Position numbers and translations under genes: made by a program
Assembly (NCBI GenBank): GCA_903900775.1
Contig: CAIUOD010000017.1
Location: forward strand, 1-33,784
Direction: 5' to 3'
Length of the DNA stretch: 33,784 nt
Source of the DNA: Candidatus Adlerbacteria bacterium
Lineage (GTDB): Bacteria > Patescibacteriota > Minisyncoccia > Phycocordibacterales > SBAW01
In this document: piece by piece, positions 32,192-33,784 of the stretch
Position numbering within the stretch: the first letter of the stretch is position 1
Layout: each line of letters opens with the position of its first letter
The notes under the pieces: model-generated
Told to the model about the DNA's origin: nothing
Database searches by the model: none
Seen by the model: only the letters and a program-made list of their open reading frames with translations

Positions 32192-33574
32192 ATGCCTGAA
32201 GAAAAGAAGAAAACGGGTTTGGGTGGCGTTGTTGCGACCTATTGGCGGTATACCAAACGGTATCCCGGCCTTTTGAGCGTGATGATAGGCGGCACCATTT
32301 TGCTCCAGGTCGCCAACCTGGTAGCGCCTCTTTACCTGCGCAATCTCTTCAACACGTTGGTTGCCAAAGCGCCCAGCCCCGAGATTATTCACCCTCTCGT
32401 CGCAATCCTCCTCATTATCGCGGCTATGTGGTTCCTCGATTGGCTCTCGAGGCGCTTCCAGGGCTACGCCAACACCCACATCGAGGCGCGCATCATGAGC
32501 GACCTACAAGCCGACGCGTTCGAGTATCTGCTCGGGCATTCGCACAATTTTTTCATCTCCAATTTCGCGGGCTCCTTAACCCACAAAGTTAAGCAGTACG
32601 GCCGGGCGTTCGAGGTGGTGTTCGACAGCGTCGTCCTGCAATTCTTCCCAACCCTGCTCTTCGTCGTGGGTGCGGTGGTCGTGCTCTTCTTGCGCAATCA
32701 TACTTTGGGTATCGCCCTCGGTCTATGGTCAATTGGTTTTGTCTGGTTTCAGCTCTGGGTGGCAAAAATCCGCCAACCGGTACGCCGCGTTCGCGCCGAG
32801 ATGGACACTAAAGTGACTGGCTCCTTGGCTGATGCTATCGGCAATCAATCTGCCATTGCGCTCTTTTCGGGCAGTCGCTACGAACAGAACATATTTAAGA
32901 AAGTCATCGGGGAATGGCACGCAGCCACCATCCGTCTGTGGCATACCGATGAGTGGATATGGGCAGGCATTGGGCTTTTTATCATCGGCATCCAGGCCGG
33001 GCTCTTGTATGGTGCGGTCATTTTTTGGAGCCGAGGGCTTTTAACCATTGGCGACTTCGTGCTCATCCAGGCCTATCTCATCAACACCTTCGATCGTTTG
33101 GTCGGCATTAATCGCGAGTTGCGCATGTTCTATGGCTCTATGGCCGAAGCAAGCGAGATGCTTGAAATATTGCAGATGCCGCACGAGATTGCGGATGTTA
33201 CCCATGCAAAAAATTTAGCGATACAAAATGGCACGGTTGTCTTCGACGATGTCAATTTTAGTTTCAGCAAAGACCGGCCGGTGCTCACCAACTTTAATCT
33301 CACTATCCAAGGCGGTGAGAAGATTGCCCTCGTCGGACCCTCGGGCGCGGGCAAATCAACCATCACCAAGTTGCTTTTGCGCCTCCATGATTTGCCCCAG
33401 GCCGCGCGCGGCCGGATACTCATCGACGGGCAAAATATTGCCGAAGTGGCGCAGGATTCTCTGCGCGATGCGGTAGCGTTCGTCCCGCAGGAGCCGGTGC
33501 TCTTCCATCGGACGCTCCTGGAGAACATTCGCTACGGCCGGCGCAATGCCTCTGATAGTAAGTTCAACAAGTAA
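32192..33574 (+). pseudogene. ABC exporter (fused permease-ATPase) truncated by an IS30-family insertion
   Basis: The N-terminal half is a type IV ABC exporter membrane domain with about six helices (for example VMIGGTILLQVANLVAPLYL, LFVVGAVVVLFL, GLFIIGIQAGLLYGAVIFW). The ATPase domain has VVFDDVNFSF, Walker A VGPSGAGKST, and the Q-loop region AVAFVPQEPVLF followed by LLENIRYGRRNASD. At that point the homology stops. The frame runs 6 codons into IS sequence (SKFNK-stop). The LSGGQ signature, Walker B and H-loop are missing, so the product of this allele should not hydrolyse ATP. The remaining half may lie beyond the IS, outside the window. The start is the ATG 9 nt inside the ORF-track start. 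Confidence 0.88.
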
Positions 33575-33784
33575 GTGCAACACCGAGTAATCTAGAAGGG
33601 TGATGCAATACAAGCATTTTTCAGTAGAAGAACGGGAGAATAAACAGCACGGGCATTGGGAGAAAAGGTCGGTCAGAGCCATTGCACAGGAGCTTGGCAG
33701 GAGCCCCGCCTCGGTGTCGAGAGAACTCCGGAGGAACTATCCGCCGGAGCGGAAGGTCTACACCTCTCGCCTAGCACACGAGCG
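33557..33784 (+). mobile_element. IS30-family insertion sequence, left end (runs off window)
   Basis: The element begins about where the ABC transporter homology ends. Its end carries two directly adjacent 13-bp repeats, AGTAAGTTCAACA and AGTAAGTGCAACA (33557-33569, 33570-33582), followed by a 20-nt leader and the transposase gene. The exact terminal base and target duplication cannot be set without the other end. Confidence 0.8.
33603..33784 (+). CDS. IS30-family transposase, N-terminal part (truncated by window edge)
   Basis: This frame is absent from the ORF track because it is open to the window end. It translates as MQYKHFSVEERENKQHGHWEK, then SVRAIAQELGRSPASVSRELRRN, ending at YTSRLAHER. 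This is the N-terminal helix-turn-helix of IS30 transposases (the hLt..ER..I, IA..LgRs.sTIsRElkRN pattern), which binds the element's ends; the DDE catalytic domain lies beyond base 33784. A GTG directly before the ATG is an alternative start. Confidence 0.88.
   Translation, partial: MQYKHFSVEERENKQHGHWEKRSVRAIAQELGRSPASVSRELRRNYPPERKVYTSRLAHE

Overview
The window is a gene-dense piece of a bacterial chromosome, most likely from the Candidate Phyla Radiation (Patescibacteria), Parcubacteria side. The evidence is: a DUF5671-type membrane protein, a DUF8128-like protein, a membrane-anchored baseplate-J-like protein, a sigma-region-4/HARE-HTH protein, trimmed core proteins (634-aa AlaRS, 114-aa L13), and many genes whose -10 box lies only 6-12 nt before the start codon with no Shine-Dalgarno site. 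TGA is a normal stop (leuS, ung, mltG), so this is not a code-25 lineage. Nearly all genes are on the + strand, and no gap without a gene exceeds about 165 nt. I see no rRNA, tRNA or CRISPR.

Layout. 1-5.6 kb: 3' part of ychF, a DUF5671/pilin-like membrane protein, and an outsized leuS. 5.6-9.5 kb: sigma4/HARE-HTH regulator, a small membrane protein on the minus strand, a DUF8128-like membrane protein, and mltG. 9.5-10.9 kb: small accessory genes, namely a TM protein, a hicB-hicA toxin-antitoxin pair and an orphan. 10.9-14.0 kb: mnmA carrying in-frame repeat insertions, two secreted or anchored proteins, and an ATP-cone/PD-(D/E)XK nuclease. 14.1-15.8 kb: a DNA-repair cluster (Cas4/RecB-like Fe-S nuclease, MGMT-like protein, ung). 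15.8-19.6 kb: M3 oligopeptidase and a reduced alaS. 19.6-21.8 kb: actin-fold-like protein plus baseplate-J-like protein. 21.9-25.8 kb: infA-rpmJ-rpsM-rpsK-rpsD-rpoA-rplQ-rplM-rpsI, closed by a terminator. 25.9-28.9 kb: stand-alone ClpX-type zinc-finger protein, grpE, dnaK. 29.0-31.7 kb: a tight five-gene cassette of small enzymes. 31.7-33.8 kb: a minus-strand orphan, then an ABC exporter cut off by an IS30-family element that runs off the window.

The most unusual object is leuS. It encodes 1205 aa because two apparently complete enzyme domains are inserted in frame in the CP1 editing region: a HAM1/RdgB-like non-canonical NTP pyrophosphatase just before the TTRPDT motif, and a HAD-type hydrolase after the GTGAIMAVPAHDERD motif. 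Removing both leaves about 800 aa, a normal compact LeuRS. This would be an editing synthetase that also carries two phospho-ester or nucleotide hydrolases, and I know of no described precedent.

Gene expression appears to use two initiation styles. Most housekeeping genes are leaderless or nearly so. A few small orphan genes have -35/-10 promoters with 17-bp spacing, a 25-50 nt leader with a purine-rich SD, and often their own terminator. Two of these share an identical 15-mer over the -10 region. Annotation is by eye from motifs; no database search was run.
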